Part shown: piece by piece, positions 13,768 to 27,600 of the stretch | How the letters are laid out: the number at the start of each line of letters is the position of its first letter | Position numbering within the stretch: the first letter of the stretch is position 1 | DNA from: Dirofilaria immitis | Taxonomy: Eukaryota; Nematoda; Chromadorea; Rhabditida; Onchocercidae | NCBI GenBank assembly: GCA_024305405.1 | Contig: JAKNDB010000087.1 | Span: forward strand, 9,426,501-9,490,500 | Direction of reading: 5' to 3' | DNA: 64,000 bases | Notes under the pieces: model-generated | What the model was told of the DNA's origin: nothing | Database searches by the model: none | What the model saw: only the letters and a program-made list of their open reading frames with translations | Program-made: the position numbers and the translations under genes

Positions 13768-14961
13768 GTAATAATGCTAACATACGTAATGATGAAAGCA
13801 ATCAATGTAAAAGATTTAGAATAAAAATAAAAACAAAAAATTGTTTATCGATTTTGAAAAGTTCAACAAATAACCGACAATCGAAAAAGATTATCTTTAG
13901 CAAATTAGACAATAATCCATTTTAGATGAAAAGAATGATTATGGAATTTTACAATGATTCAAACATCTCAATAATTATATCTATTACATTTCCTTGTTTG
14001 GTTGAATTAATCAATAAAAATTAAATAATTGAAAATTTTAAAATAAATCTAACTTAATAAAAAGAAATTTTTAATGTTATTTATCTATTTTGCTTTATTA
14101 TTTTTTCTTTTCTTTCTTTCTATCGAATTATTATAACAGAAGTTTAACCTTTGTATAAATGAAATCTTCAAAATTGAAAATATATAACAGATGATCTGCA
14201 TTAGATGATCTGCAAAATTATAGCATTTATAAAATGGCATCATCATGGAATAGGGATATTATGGTACTACATAGAATGGCAATTCCATAATTTCTGTTAA
14301 ATATAATACAAAGTGGTAGTAATTAAAATTTCATAATATGAAAGCCAATTTAGCCTATTCATGATTATTACGATAATAATAAAGGAAATTAAAGAATTGA
14401 TGATATCATAGAATTAATGAATTTTCAACTTAAACCTTAAACTCTCGAATAAAATTTTTACAATATTTTTTATTATTATTCTATTTAATTCACATTATTA
14501 ATTGTATTATCAATAATTAAACTTTTATCTTATTAACATACATCTTAAAATTTCGGAAGTATTCAAAAAAAAATTAAAAATAGTAATATTTATCAATATC
14601 AATTAAAATAAAATTAAACAAAATAAATGAATTGAAAAAATTTTTTATGCATAGTTTTATTATTTGTCAAATAAAATGAAATTGATATTGTCTCGTCGTA
14701 AAATAAATATATAATCAATTGATTTTAAATTGATTAGTAAATTTCTTTTATTAATACTTATTTTATATAGCAATCTATTCCTGTTTTGAAATAACATCCT
14801 GAATACATTCTGATCGATTTTCTCTTTTACTGCAAAATAAATCATAAATATTTCCTCTCTCGCTATTTAATGAATATTATTTCTTCCTCGTGCAACAGCA
14901 AAACTATTACAACAAGACTGGTGACAACAATCGATGACAATCACGGCAGCAATTACCTATC

Positions 14962-15020
14962 AGTACTATTATTATTACTACTACTACTACTGCTACTACT
15001 ACTACTATTGTTACTATTTT
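14962..15020. repeat. Imperfect (ATT/ACT)n triplet array
   Basis: ATT and ACT triplets alternate in blocks, and further ATT/AAT-rich sequence continues to about 15245. It is non-coding simple sequence. Confidence 0.85.
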
Positions 15021-15780
15021 AGTTCTATTATTATTATTACTATTAATAGTGACATATTTATTAAAAAATATGAAAAATCAATAATACTAATAATAATATT
15101 ATTACTATTATTATTAATTAATACATAAAAATTAGTAATAATAATAATAATTATTATTATTCTTATTATTGCTTCTAATATTATAATAACAATAGCGATA
15201 TTGAGTAACGGTGATAATAGTAATAATGCTAATAATAATAATAATCCTATCTTATGCATGTTTATGCTTTCTTTCATATAATCAAAATTTTCATCATTCA
15301 TTGACTGTATTTGATCAATTTTTGTTTCATATTTTTTTCAAACATTTATCATTATAAATATGAAATTATTCTATTCTTTTATATATTCCAATATTTAGCG
15401 ATATATATGTTGTGTAGTTTTATTTTAAATTAAAAGATGCAATTATTAATGATTAAGCATTATTTGGAATTTAATCATCCAAATTAAATCGTAAAAATAT
15501 ATGTGGCTAAAAATTTTTGTCGTATGAATTTGTTTGAAAATTTCGGGATATGAAAATTTTTAAAACTTATCCATTTGGATTTGATTCAAGCTCATTCAAA
15601 CTTATTTCTTTTTTACAGCAAAAATTATAAAATATAAATTCAACATATGTCTATTGTTACCACTAGCATTTTTCACTATAGATTTGATATGTCATTATTA
15701 TTTAAATTGAATTCTACTTGTAATGATTATAAAAAACAGGAAAATTGATAGGATAAATCAATCGAATTGATTTCTATTCA

Positions 15781-16420
15781 CTAATATTGAAAATTAACAA
15801 ATAATAATTAATAATATTTACTAATATTGAAAATTAACAAATAATAATTGATAATATTCACTAATATTGAAAATTAACAAATAATAATTAATAATATTTA
15901 CTAATATTGAAAATTAACAAATAATAATTGATAATATTCACTAATATTGAAAATTAACAAATAATAATTGATAATATTCACTAATATTGAAAATTAACAA
16001 ATAATAATTGATAATATTCACTAATATTGAAAATTAACAAATAATAATTGATAATATTCACTAATATTGAATATTAACAAATAATAATTGATAATATTCA
16101 CTAATATTGAATATTAACAAATAATAATTGATAATATTCACTAATATTGAAAATTAACAAATAATAATTGATAATATTCACTAATATTGAATATTAACAA
16201 ATAATAATTGATAATATTCACTAATATTGAAAATTAACAAATAATAATTGATAATATTCACTAATATTGAAAATTAACAAATAATAATTGATAATATTCA
16301 CTAATATTGAAAATTAACAAATAATAATTGATAATATTCACTAATATTGAAAATTAACAAATAATAATTGATAATATTCACTAATATTGAAAATTAACAA
16401 ATAATAATTGATAATATTCT
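15781..16420. repeat. 40-bp minisatellite, 16 tandem copies
   Basis: Sixteen head-to-tail copies of a 40-bp unit beginning CTAATATTGAAAATTAACAA fill 15781-16420 with no change of length. Only three variable sites are seen: a G/A and C/T pair (ATTG...TTCA against ATTA...TTTA) in copies 1 and 3, and an A/T change (AAATT/ATATT) in copies 8, 9 and 11. The alternating pattern of copies 1-4 suggests that a two-unit block was duplicated. Confidence 0.97.
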
Positions 16421-18605
16421 ATTTGGAAAGGTTACTTTTATCTTTTATTTGATTCTTTTCTCTAATTTCAAAATTTTGCAAAATTTTTGTAATAATTATT
16501 AATAAATTTCTTTTTTTTGTCAAATAAACAAAAACGAAAAGGAAAGAAAAAAGAACAACAAAAAAAACTATTTATCGAAAGTTCTTAATACAAAATGTAT
16601 TGTAAGCATAACATTCGCATATGAACTCATCAAATTTCTTATTCTGATTTAATTGAATCAAAATTGTTACTGACAAATTATCAACGATTAATTTATATTG
16701 GACTATTATATTATCGTTTATAATTGACAAATTATGGCAAGCATAAAATATTTGATGCCATCATTAGATAAGTTAGAGATGATGTAATGATTATTTAATG
16801 AGACAACCTTCATGTTCCAAATGTTCCGTTATCAGTTATGAACAGGCTATTACTGATAAAAATATTCTTCTCGACATTTCTATTTATTCATTATTAGCTC
16901 TATTGTGTTCTTGTATTCCATTCAATATTTGAACGAGAAAATATAACGGTATAATATTATATTAACTCTTTCTAGTTAATGCTTACAAGATGTAATCCGT
17001 TTATTAAACATCAACATATTTATTATAAGATTTAATTTAAATTAGTATTTTAATTTTAAAGAAATCATTTGATATGATAAATTATTATACATCGATTGAT
17101 AAGATCAAATAAAAATTGTGTTCAAAGAAAACAATTTAAAAATGGAAATTTAACATTATATCTATTTAATTATATTTGCATTATACATAAAAATTTTAAA
17201 AGTATAGAAAGATATGCTCATTTTATGCTTGAATGTAAAGAAAAAAATTAAGCCATAATTTAAAATATTTATTATAGGCTAAATGTAAAAAGAAAAAAAT
17301 ATAAAATAATTATGGAGAATTATAAATATATTTTCGGATAAATATTTGACGGATTAAAAAGGAAAAAAACTTTGTTTTGCCAACATTAGTTTCTGTTTAT
17401 AGATATTCAAAAGTTATTCAACTTGGCAATGAATGAAATTTGTATTTTTCATAAATCCTTCTCATCTTCTTCTTATCCTTTGATTTCAACGAATAATTAA
17501 TTTCATAACATTGATGATATATTAAACACTAAAATCATTATGTTTCAATCGTCAAATTTGAAGAAAAGAATGACAAGGACAGTTTTCGGTAAGCATTTCA
17601 TCTATGCTCGAAAAATTGATTTACTTTTTTTTAGTCTTTTTGTTATACTTATTATTTGAAATATTGATTTTTTCCATTATTATTATTATTACAATTATTA
17701 CTGTTTTTGATAAATGTTGAAAACAAGTCTTCTACTTGTTGCTAACCAATTTCGATTTTACCTTCTTATCGATTTTTTTGCATGATGGGTATGAATGTAA
17801 GTTTAATAAAAGTGAAAAACAAGTTTCGAAACATGAAAAAAAAAGGATTGATAGAGTTAGATGAAACGAAATGAAGCACAAGAATGAGAGCGATGAACCG
17901 ATGAAATTTTCGAGAAATTTCATTTCACAATTTATTTTAATTAAAAAAATTTGCAAATAAAAATTAAATAAATAAACAAAAGCTCATTTAATATTTCTTT
18001 TAAAAAACAAATAAACATAGCTGATAAAGATTTTTGTTATAGTGTGATTAATTTAATGACTAATTTTTTTTTTCAATAAATTGATAAATTAATATTAATC
18101 ACATTTGGGTGATATTATAAATTAATATCAATACCTCAGTATATCATTTTTAATTTTAGGATAAATGCAAGTATATGAACATATATTTATATTTGTATTA
18201 AAATGAAGATAATACAGTTTTAAAAATATGAATTATCAATGAATATATTTTGATAAACTATTTTAATATATCAAAGTACTTGAAAATTTGAAATGTTTCC
18301 TTTTTCTCGTCTTCTTCGCTATTTTTTTTTGTTTCATACTGACAATATGATCAATTAACTTGGTAAACTAATCATCATTTAAACATGAAAAGAAATATGA
18401 AAAAGAAAAGGAGAAAAATTCGAATTGAACAAAGTTAAATTGTCACTACATCTTCAAACGTTCTTCAATTTTTTATTATTCTTTCTCTGATTATATGTTT
18501 ATTCCTTTCTTTAAAATTATAATGCATTATTATGTGATAATAATTAATCCTTTTTTTAAAGATATTTTTGGTCGATTTAATCGATACTTACAAAGAGATA
18601 GCGGA

Positions 18606-21600
18606 ATGACGAAAGCCAAAAAAACAAATATAGCTGATGTTTCTACCGTATTACATAATCATCTACTTAAGGTATTTCAAATTATCATAATTAATAAAGA
18701 AAAGTATATTGATAAGATTAAAAATAATTGTTTACGCGGCGATAATATGTGATTTTTTTCTTCTTTCTCATATATATTGTTAAACTTTTATTATCTTATT
18801 CGATTGCATATTATCATTAGTCATAATATTTTCCTATGCTTATAATTTAATAATATATATTTCATTTGTTTCAAAATTTTTAATACTTAATATTTTGCAA
18901 TAAGTTTGAAAATTTTTCCTCTCAATCGATCAATTTGGTATGAACGTTATTGAAGGAACTCGAATTGGAATGTAACTTTTTGAGCATACATTAACATTGG
19001 AACAGCTTCATGATCTTCATCCATTATCGCGGATAAACTTAGAACATCCGGAACGAAGCAAAGGTCTAAATAAGGTTGTCACTGTTTATACTAAAATTTA
19101 TCTTTTATTAATATTCTATTTAAAAAGCTAAATTAATACAAATTAAATTATTAATGGAAATGTTAAGAATAAATCATTTTTATCTATCGTAAAAAAATTT
19201 TATTTTCTTTACCTTTTGTTTTCTGTATTAATCAATTTCATGAAATCTTTTACTTATATTATTTCAAATATTGTTATTATTATAATTAAAAACGAAATGA
19301 AAAATTTTTAAGGATGAAGCAGCTAGCCGTTTAACTATTAATGGACGTAACGTAATATCAGCGAAAACTGGTCGAACAGCAAGAAAATTATTCTTGAAAC
19401 AATTTTCCCATACATTTCGATTAATGTTATTAACCGCTGCGTTAATCTGCCTTATCATTTATGCATTGGATACTACTCGATTCGTCGAGATTTATCTAGC
19501 TGTTACACTTCTCATCATATTTTTTATTTTATGTGGGATAAGCTATTGGCAGGAGCAACTTGCCAGGAAGGTAAATTTAAGGAATAAACTTTTGAAAAAC
19601 CTTTATTAGTATCATCAAATGTTACAATTACATAAGATTTAACATATTGAAAATATTTCTCCTACGTTATTGTTATCCTTTTATAATTTAAAAAGTGTAA
19701 TTTGAATTTCGATACCTTAAGCAAATTCAATTTCATATTACGAAAAAATTGCTTTTTGAATAATATATAGAAATGGATAGAATAATTTTTCTTTTCAAAA
19801 TATGAATGATAAGAGAATTGTTAATTTAAAATATTTGAAGAGTTGATAAGATAAATGATCTATGAGGCAAATATATTTTGTGGAATATATTTTAACACGC
19901 CTAAAATTTTTATTGCTGAAGTGTTTTTAAAAAATTTTAAAAGAAATCAAATTTATCAAAATCGGAAAACTAAAGATACAACAATTTGTTATGTAGTATT
20001 TTACTATTTTTGCTACTCTACCGTAATATTGCTTTTTATTTCACAAAGTTAATTTAAAAAATTTAAAATAATTTAGGATTAGTATTTTAAATTTTAAAGT
20101 TTCGTAAGCTGGAAGGATAGCTATATGATAGAATCAAAAATATTGCTATTTAAAATGAATTTATATTAAAATTTAACAAACCATCAATAATAATTATATT
20201 TTCATAGCATGTACACTGATTAATTTTTGTACAGCATGCAAAAATGATACGTAGAAATCGTATTGAAATCTATCCGCTGCTTTTATCAGGCCATTAAACA
20301 AATGTGATATGAGAAAGTTAAGATAAAGGCATTGGTAATCAATTATTCTTTGTTTACTTTAGCTTTATCGCTTTCCAAAAGGGCAAGGAAAATTTGAAAG
20401 ATTCAAAATTTCATAAAATTAAAATATTTCAGAATATGCAAACTTTCCAATCGATGATGACATCATTTTGTTATGTCATTCGAGCTACCGAACGTATACG
20501 TATTAATGTTGCTGATATCGTCATTGGTGATATCGTTTATCTCTGGTAATTTATTATTGACTATTTAAATCGGTTAATATAAGAACGACTATTTTTTAGA
20601 AAAAATTTAATGGCAATTTGAGTATGAACAATTTTATACTTGATTTTCAAACAATAAAATATCAGTAAAACTGAATCATTTTTATAAATAAATCGATACG
20701 CTTGAATTTATTTGGTTGATGATAATGATGATAGCACTAATCATAATGTTGTGACTAATGATAATGACAGCGAATCATGATAATTGTGATAACAGCGATG
20801 CTGATAAAATTGATGATGATAAATGATTAATAAAAATGATGATGAAATTAGCGACGGTAGTAAATAGTCTATAATTTAAATATTTGAAATTCATGCAATC
20901 TTATTACTCACATTATATTCTAATATCTCGGAAAAAATAACTATTAATCTAATCAAGCAATACAAAATCCTTTAGCCAAATAAGCTAAAAAGCGAACAAA
21001 AAAAGAGAGATCAGAAAATTAATGATACTAATTATATCATTTCTTTGATTTCAAATAAGGATTTGTAATCATGATATGTAAATCATAAAATAAAATTATA
21101 AAGGAAATTTAATGTAATAATCAATTTGATAAAATTAATTTGGGAAATTATCCCGGTTTTTTTGGATCGTATGAATGAGAAGAGATCAAAGTAGAAAGCT
21201 TCTAAATCATATCTGAATTTATTTATAAATTTTATATAAATATGTTTCATAGCTTTATTGTTAATGTTAATTCGTTATATATTTAATATGAATGAAATAT
21301 TTAAGTCCCGGAGCTCGGGTACCAGCTGATTTGCGATTAATTTATGCGGATGAATTAAAATTAGATACATCATGGATAACAGGTGAATTGGAACCACTTG
21401 ATTTTTGCGATACTACGGTACCAAAGAATGTTACAGCTTTAGGAGCACAAAATATTGCTCTTAATGGTTGTTTGTGCACCAGTGGTACCGGATATGGTGT
21501 AACTATCAGGACAGGCAATAGAACGGTATGTCGTATTTCAAATATGTCTCATAGAACGACGAAATAGAAAGACAAATGCAAATGATGGATAAATGATATA

Positions 21601-24600
21601 CAATATTTAAGCATAGTAAAATCTCATTCAAGGAATGAATCCATAAAAAAATATTTTATCTTTTTAATTTAAATAAATCTTATACAATAGCTATCTCGAA
21701 TAATCGTAATTTATAGCATAAACAAAAATGATAAAATTGAAATTAAATAATTATAAAAATTAACCTTTTCAAAGATAGAAAAAGAAGTGAATAAAATGAA
21801 AAAAATTTCGTTGAAAAATTAATGATTTAAAATTTGTTTAGATAATTGGTAAAATTGTACGAATGACAAGCAAAGATAAAGGTGTACCAACACGTTTAGA
21901 ATTAGAGCATAAATGTTTCGTTAATTTTATAACCATGTTGGCTATCACAATGGCTACAATTACATTTGTTATCAGTTTATTGCTTACCAATTTTCAACAT
22001 ATCATTAATACATTTGTAAATGGTTTTCTTGTCATTATTATTGCTAATATTCCACAAGGTTTATTATTTTTTCTTTTCCTTTTTTTTTTAAATTTAGCAC
22101 AGAATTTTAATTAAATTTATATCATTCGATAGAAAATAGTTTCAAAAGCTAATAAATTAAGTTTATATAATATTAATTATCTAAAATTTCTTGGCTATTT
22201 ATATGTCACACTTTTGTTTAATAAAGTTAATTAATTGGACTTAATTAGTGATATTAAAAATTAATTCCTATATTGAGATTAACCGAAGACATTAATTTTA
22301 TGAAATTTAATAAATTTTTTTACTGAAATTTACTAATTTCATTATTTAGGCCTCCCAATTACGTTGAGTGCAGCATTAGCAATTGTTGCTGGACGTTTGG
22401 CTAAACAAAATATATATATGAAACGATTAGATGTCGTGGAAACATTGGGTACAGCAACGGTGGTAATGTGTGATAAAACAGGTGTCTTTACTCTGAATGA
22501 TATTACTGTTTCCGATTTATGGTATGAATTACAGTACTTCAAAGGTTTGTTAAGTTATTACATTATTTGAGGCTTCTTATTATTAATATAAATAAATTTC
22601 TGAATCTTTTTTCAACTGAAAAGCTAGTAATTAGATATATTAAATTAACAATACATTTATTTCTTAAAATCTAATATCCTTTCAATTTGGCTTTTAATGA
22701 TATATTTTACTCGTAAAAATCCAAATTCAACATCTGAATTTTTATTTCTATTCATATACTTCACAGGCAGAAGTGAAAATATATTAAACTTCAGTTGCAT
22801 CATTTCTTAATATACAACAGAAACAACAGCAAAAATGAATGTTAGAAAAAATGTTCTTAATAATTATTGGTAGAACAAATAATTCTTATAATATAGTCAT
22901 CCAATACTTACTATAATCATCTAGTACTTACCCACATTATACAAGTTTTTCAGTATATATATGTTCATCACTTAAATTATCCGAATTTAAATTTATATTA
23001 AAGTACATTCTGTTTTGTTCTAGCAATTTACTTGTTTATATGATATAGATTATTATTTTATTTTTCAAACAATTATTCAGTTATTATAGGAAAAAAAGGC
23101 ATAAACGCTTTGGCAAAAATTGTATAATCGTTTTAAAGATTACTGTATACTACAAATAAGTTTTAATAAAAACTTAGATTGAATTAGTCAAAAATCTCAA
23201 AGTTGAAGAACCATTTTAAAAATATTCAGATGCAGAAGAATTAAAGAAGAAACGGAAACAATTATCATCATCATCAGAATTATCAAAACCATTATCAGAA
23301 AGTAATAATGATAGCCTAGTTGCATTATTAACCGTAATGTCAATATGCAATAAAGCACATTTGCAACCAATAAATTCACGTGGTGTTTATGCATGGAATA
23401 TGGTTAAAAACTTTCACGATCAAGTAATACCGTCACAATACAATCATTATTAGATAGGTAAAATTTTTAAATTCATCTCCTTATTTTCACTCAAGTTCTT
23501 TATGAAGATATTATGTGAAGAATAGAAATTCACTTATATTTTGATAATTTTCTATATTTTTCACTGCAAATATTCCTGGCAAAAGTTTAGTCGTTTTTTT
23601 CTTCATAATAATGAACATTTTAAGGAAGATATCACGTGCGGTAGTACCAGATGATGATATTCAACGAACAGTTCGATCAGCTTTTCATCATAAACTAATA
23701 ACTGGAAGTGAAAATGAGGTTGCACTGCTGAAATACGTCGAAGAAGTAAGGTATATCTATCATTTATGCAGCAAGTAAAAATTCAACAAAATAAGATTAT
23801 TCAAATAGAATAGTCGATTTTGCATTATATTTCTCGATTTGATCGAATAATAAACTGATGACAAGAAGAGGAAAAGAGAGCCTTGATCAATTATGAGGTA
23901 ATTATCATTAGGAGATTTTATTCAAATTCAAAGAGAGAATTTATGAAAATAATTTTTTCTTTTATAAATCTACATCATCATCGTTGTATCGAAGATTCAT
24001 TAAAAGTTTTAGTTTGAATATTCAATAAATAAAATGTCATTCTTTTGCAAGAATACGATATTGGTCATATTAAAATTTCGAAATATTTTCTTTTAATTAT
24101 ATATTGTTTAAGATAATTTACTTTTGAAAATTTGGATTGCTGAATCAATTTTGCAGATAGCAAATGGTGAAAGTATTCGAAAGAATTATGAGATCGTTTT
24201 CGAAGTACCATTCAACAGGCAACGACGTTTTCAAATAGTAATTGTTCGTCAAAGACCTAAGATTAATTCTACCAATAATGAAAATATGAAGTAAGTTAAT
24301 CTATCAGAAAATTTTCATTCTAATTTTTTTATTTTCAAATTCAAATTAATCTTTTAAACTAATTGTTATCATATGATTTATAAAAACTTTCCAGCTATTT
24401 CCAATAACGTTGAAATTTAAATTCCATTAATAAAATTTAATTATTAATAATTTCATATACAAATAATTTTTTAGGCTATATATTCTAATCAAAGGAGCTC
24501 CTGAAGAATTATTTGCTCATTGTAAATTTTTAGCTACCGAACAAGGTTATATTAAAATATCGGATGATTTTATTGCTCAATTTTCTGTTAGTTTTTAAAA

Positions 24601-27600
24601 TTATAATATTGCATTCGTACTTCTATGATTTTTTTCATTTCAGTGTTAAACTTAGCTCAATTTAATATCTAAATTTGGCTAGGCTTTTAAATGGATTAAT
24701 TGAAAGTCAAATTATGAAGCTGTTATTTATCGTTTATATTTAATTTAAAATATCGGCATATATTATATTCTATCAAACTACTAGTGAAAATATAATTCGA
24801 TGTTGCACGATTATGGTACCATTTTTTCCTCATCTTGCTGGATTATTATGATAAAACTGATAATCATCAATAAGTATCATGAGAAGATTAAAAATTGATG
24901 GATTAAGGAAAGAAAAACGTTTTTAATTTTCCTAAATTATTAATAAGCAAATTTTTAGGAAGCTTACACACAATATGGCAATGAAGGTAAGAGTTGCATA
25001 GCATTTGCAATAGCTGAACTTCAAGAATTAAGTTTGATCGAATCACCTGGATCATGGGATGGTTTAAATCGATTAGATTTATGTTTTCTCGGTATGGTAG
25101 CTTTATATGATCCACCACGGGATAGCGTATTGAAAGCATTGAAAACGATGAAAAATGCAGGTTTGATAAATTTTTCTTGTCTTTTATTTTTTCTCCTAAA
25201 AAATTCGGTTATTATAGAATATGATGTCTCAAAATATTATTATATTCTCTTGATTTTATCTTATTTTTATCTTATTCATCTTTTTTCAAAAAACTATGAA
25301 TTATCGTTTTTCCAATGCTATATTGGACACAATAATATATATATATATATATATCGGTTATAAATGTCGTTTTTTTATTATTAAAATTAATTAATTAAGA
25401 AAGATTAAGTTAATTAAGAAAGATGTTTGTGCTTATTTAAAATTTTATTTGTTAAAATTGAATGAAGAAAATGAAAAGTTATTATTGAAGGAGTAAAATG
25501 TTTTATGGTTACTGGTGATCATCCATCTACAGCTGCTGCAGTTGCTGGTCATTTTGGTTTAGCTGTTCCACGAGCATCTATCGTTTCATTGGTTGCTTTT
25601 GTTTCATTAATTAATCAATTAATTAATTAATTAACTCTTGTTCATTCCTTTGATTTTTTTCCTTCATTTTTATTTTCTTTTTTCTTACTCTTTCATAAAC
25701 GATAATATCATATGACTAGAAAAAAATCACTTTTCTTTTTATTAAAAATATCAAAATGGATTTTTCGTAAAATCAATTTGTAAAAAATTGGTGGAAATAA
25801 ATTATTGCTACCTCAAAGTTTCAACTAATTATATCTTTAAATGCATATTTCTCGTGAAAAAATGCTTAGAGTAGAGTATAGTTCAAGTAGAAAATATTTA
25901 AGGAGAATTATAAACTATAAATTGGAGAATTATAAAATATAAATAGGATATCGATTTGATCATTGAATAAAATCATTGTTTCATACAAATAAACTTAAAA
26001 GCTATAGCATAAAATAAAAGGTTTAATATTAATCATCATTTAGAATACAGAAATGGAGATGAAATCAAATTTGTTATCAGTAATTCATTGTGAAATGATG
26101 GATAAATTAAGTGATCAATTATGGGATGATATATTAAAACAGGAATTTGTTGTGTTTGCGCGAGCTACACCATCCCATAAATTGCTTATTGTTAAGGTAA
26201 TGATTATTAATATAATATAGTATGATGAAATATGTTAACGATAATCAATTAATAATAGAACAATCATAAAATAGGCATGAAGGTTCTTGACCAATCAATT
26301 GTTAAATAATATATCGATCAATTTTGTTCGATATATTATAAACATTTTATATTTGAAAATGAAAATGTTAATATAATAAATATAAATTATTTCTTTTGGC
26401 AAAAATCTTTTTTGACACATTTCACATATTTCTTTATCTAGATGTTAGATAACACTAAATGTTAATATTTGAATTAGCATGAATATCATCATCATTGTTC
26501 GTTCATATCAATAAACTATTAATCTTTATATTATTTACAACTTTTCTATCTCGACAGGAGTGTCGTCGTCGAGGTGAAGTTGTGGCAGTTACAGGTGATG
26601 GTGTCTTAGATGCACCTGCATTAAAGGAAGCTAATGTTGGCATTGCTATGGAAGCTGTTGGTAAATATCATAATTCATCAATTAATTGCCATTTTTAGCA
26701 TTGATTATTTCTGAAATTATAAATTTGCATTGCTGTTGATATTGCTTCTTATTATAGTTTATGATTCTTATGTAAATATCAGTCAGACAATATTATCAGA
26801 TCAATAATAGTCAAAATATTTTTGATATCGGGAAGCATAAATTTGTAGAGAAATATTATAGTGATATTAATATATAAGTAATAATAGATAAAATATGTTA
26901 TAATAAATAAAAAAGTAATAAAAATAAGATAAGAGATAATTATTAGTGTTTATCATAGCAAATGAACTAAGAAAATAAATGAAATATAAATATCATTTCC
27001 GGAAGTGCATTTGCAAAAGAAGCAGCAGATATGGTATATACGGAAAGTGATGTTAAGCATATTGTTAAAAGTATCAAGGAAGGTCGATTACTATACGCAA
27101 ATTTGAAAAAACGATAGCATATACATTAGCGCATATGGTACCTGAATTATGCGCTGTTATGTTGACGTTTACTTTCGGTTTTCCAATTGGTCTTAGCAGT
27201 TTACAGGTTTTAATACTTTATTAACACATTTTTCTTTTTAAATAACAAAACGAATTTGTAAATATAAGTTAAATTCTAACTTAATTCTTGTAATGGATTA
27301 CTCAAATACAATCAAAATTAATTTATAAAATTGTTTCTATTTATTAGTATCAACATTTTTTTCATTCTCTGCATTTACTAATTATTTTTGTTTTGACCTT
27401 GAGTTTTGAAAAAAGAATTTAAGACGAAGGGATCAGAATAAGTTATCAATATGCGAATTGTTAAATATTCAAATTTTTATTTCTGTGAAAGTGCTAATGA
27501 TAAGAAAGATTATCAAAAAGTTATCAATAATAGTAGCAACAAATAATTTATTTTTATATTGTTTTATTATGAATAGAGTTTTTTTTTACTGTTATTCTCG

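Noticed and set aside
15781..16420. CRISPR-like array
   Set aside because: The 40-bp units abut directly with no unique spacers, and the host is eukaryotic. It is a minisatellite.
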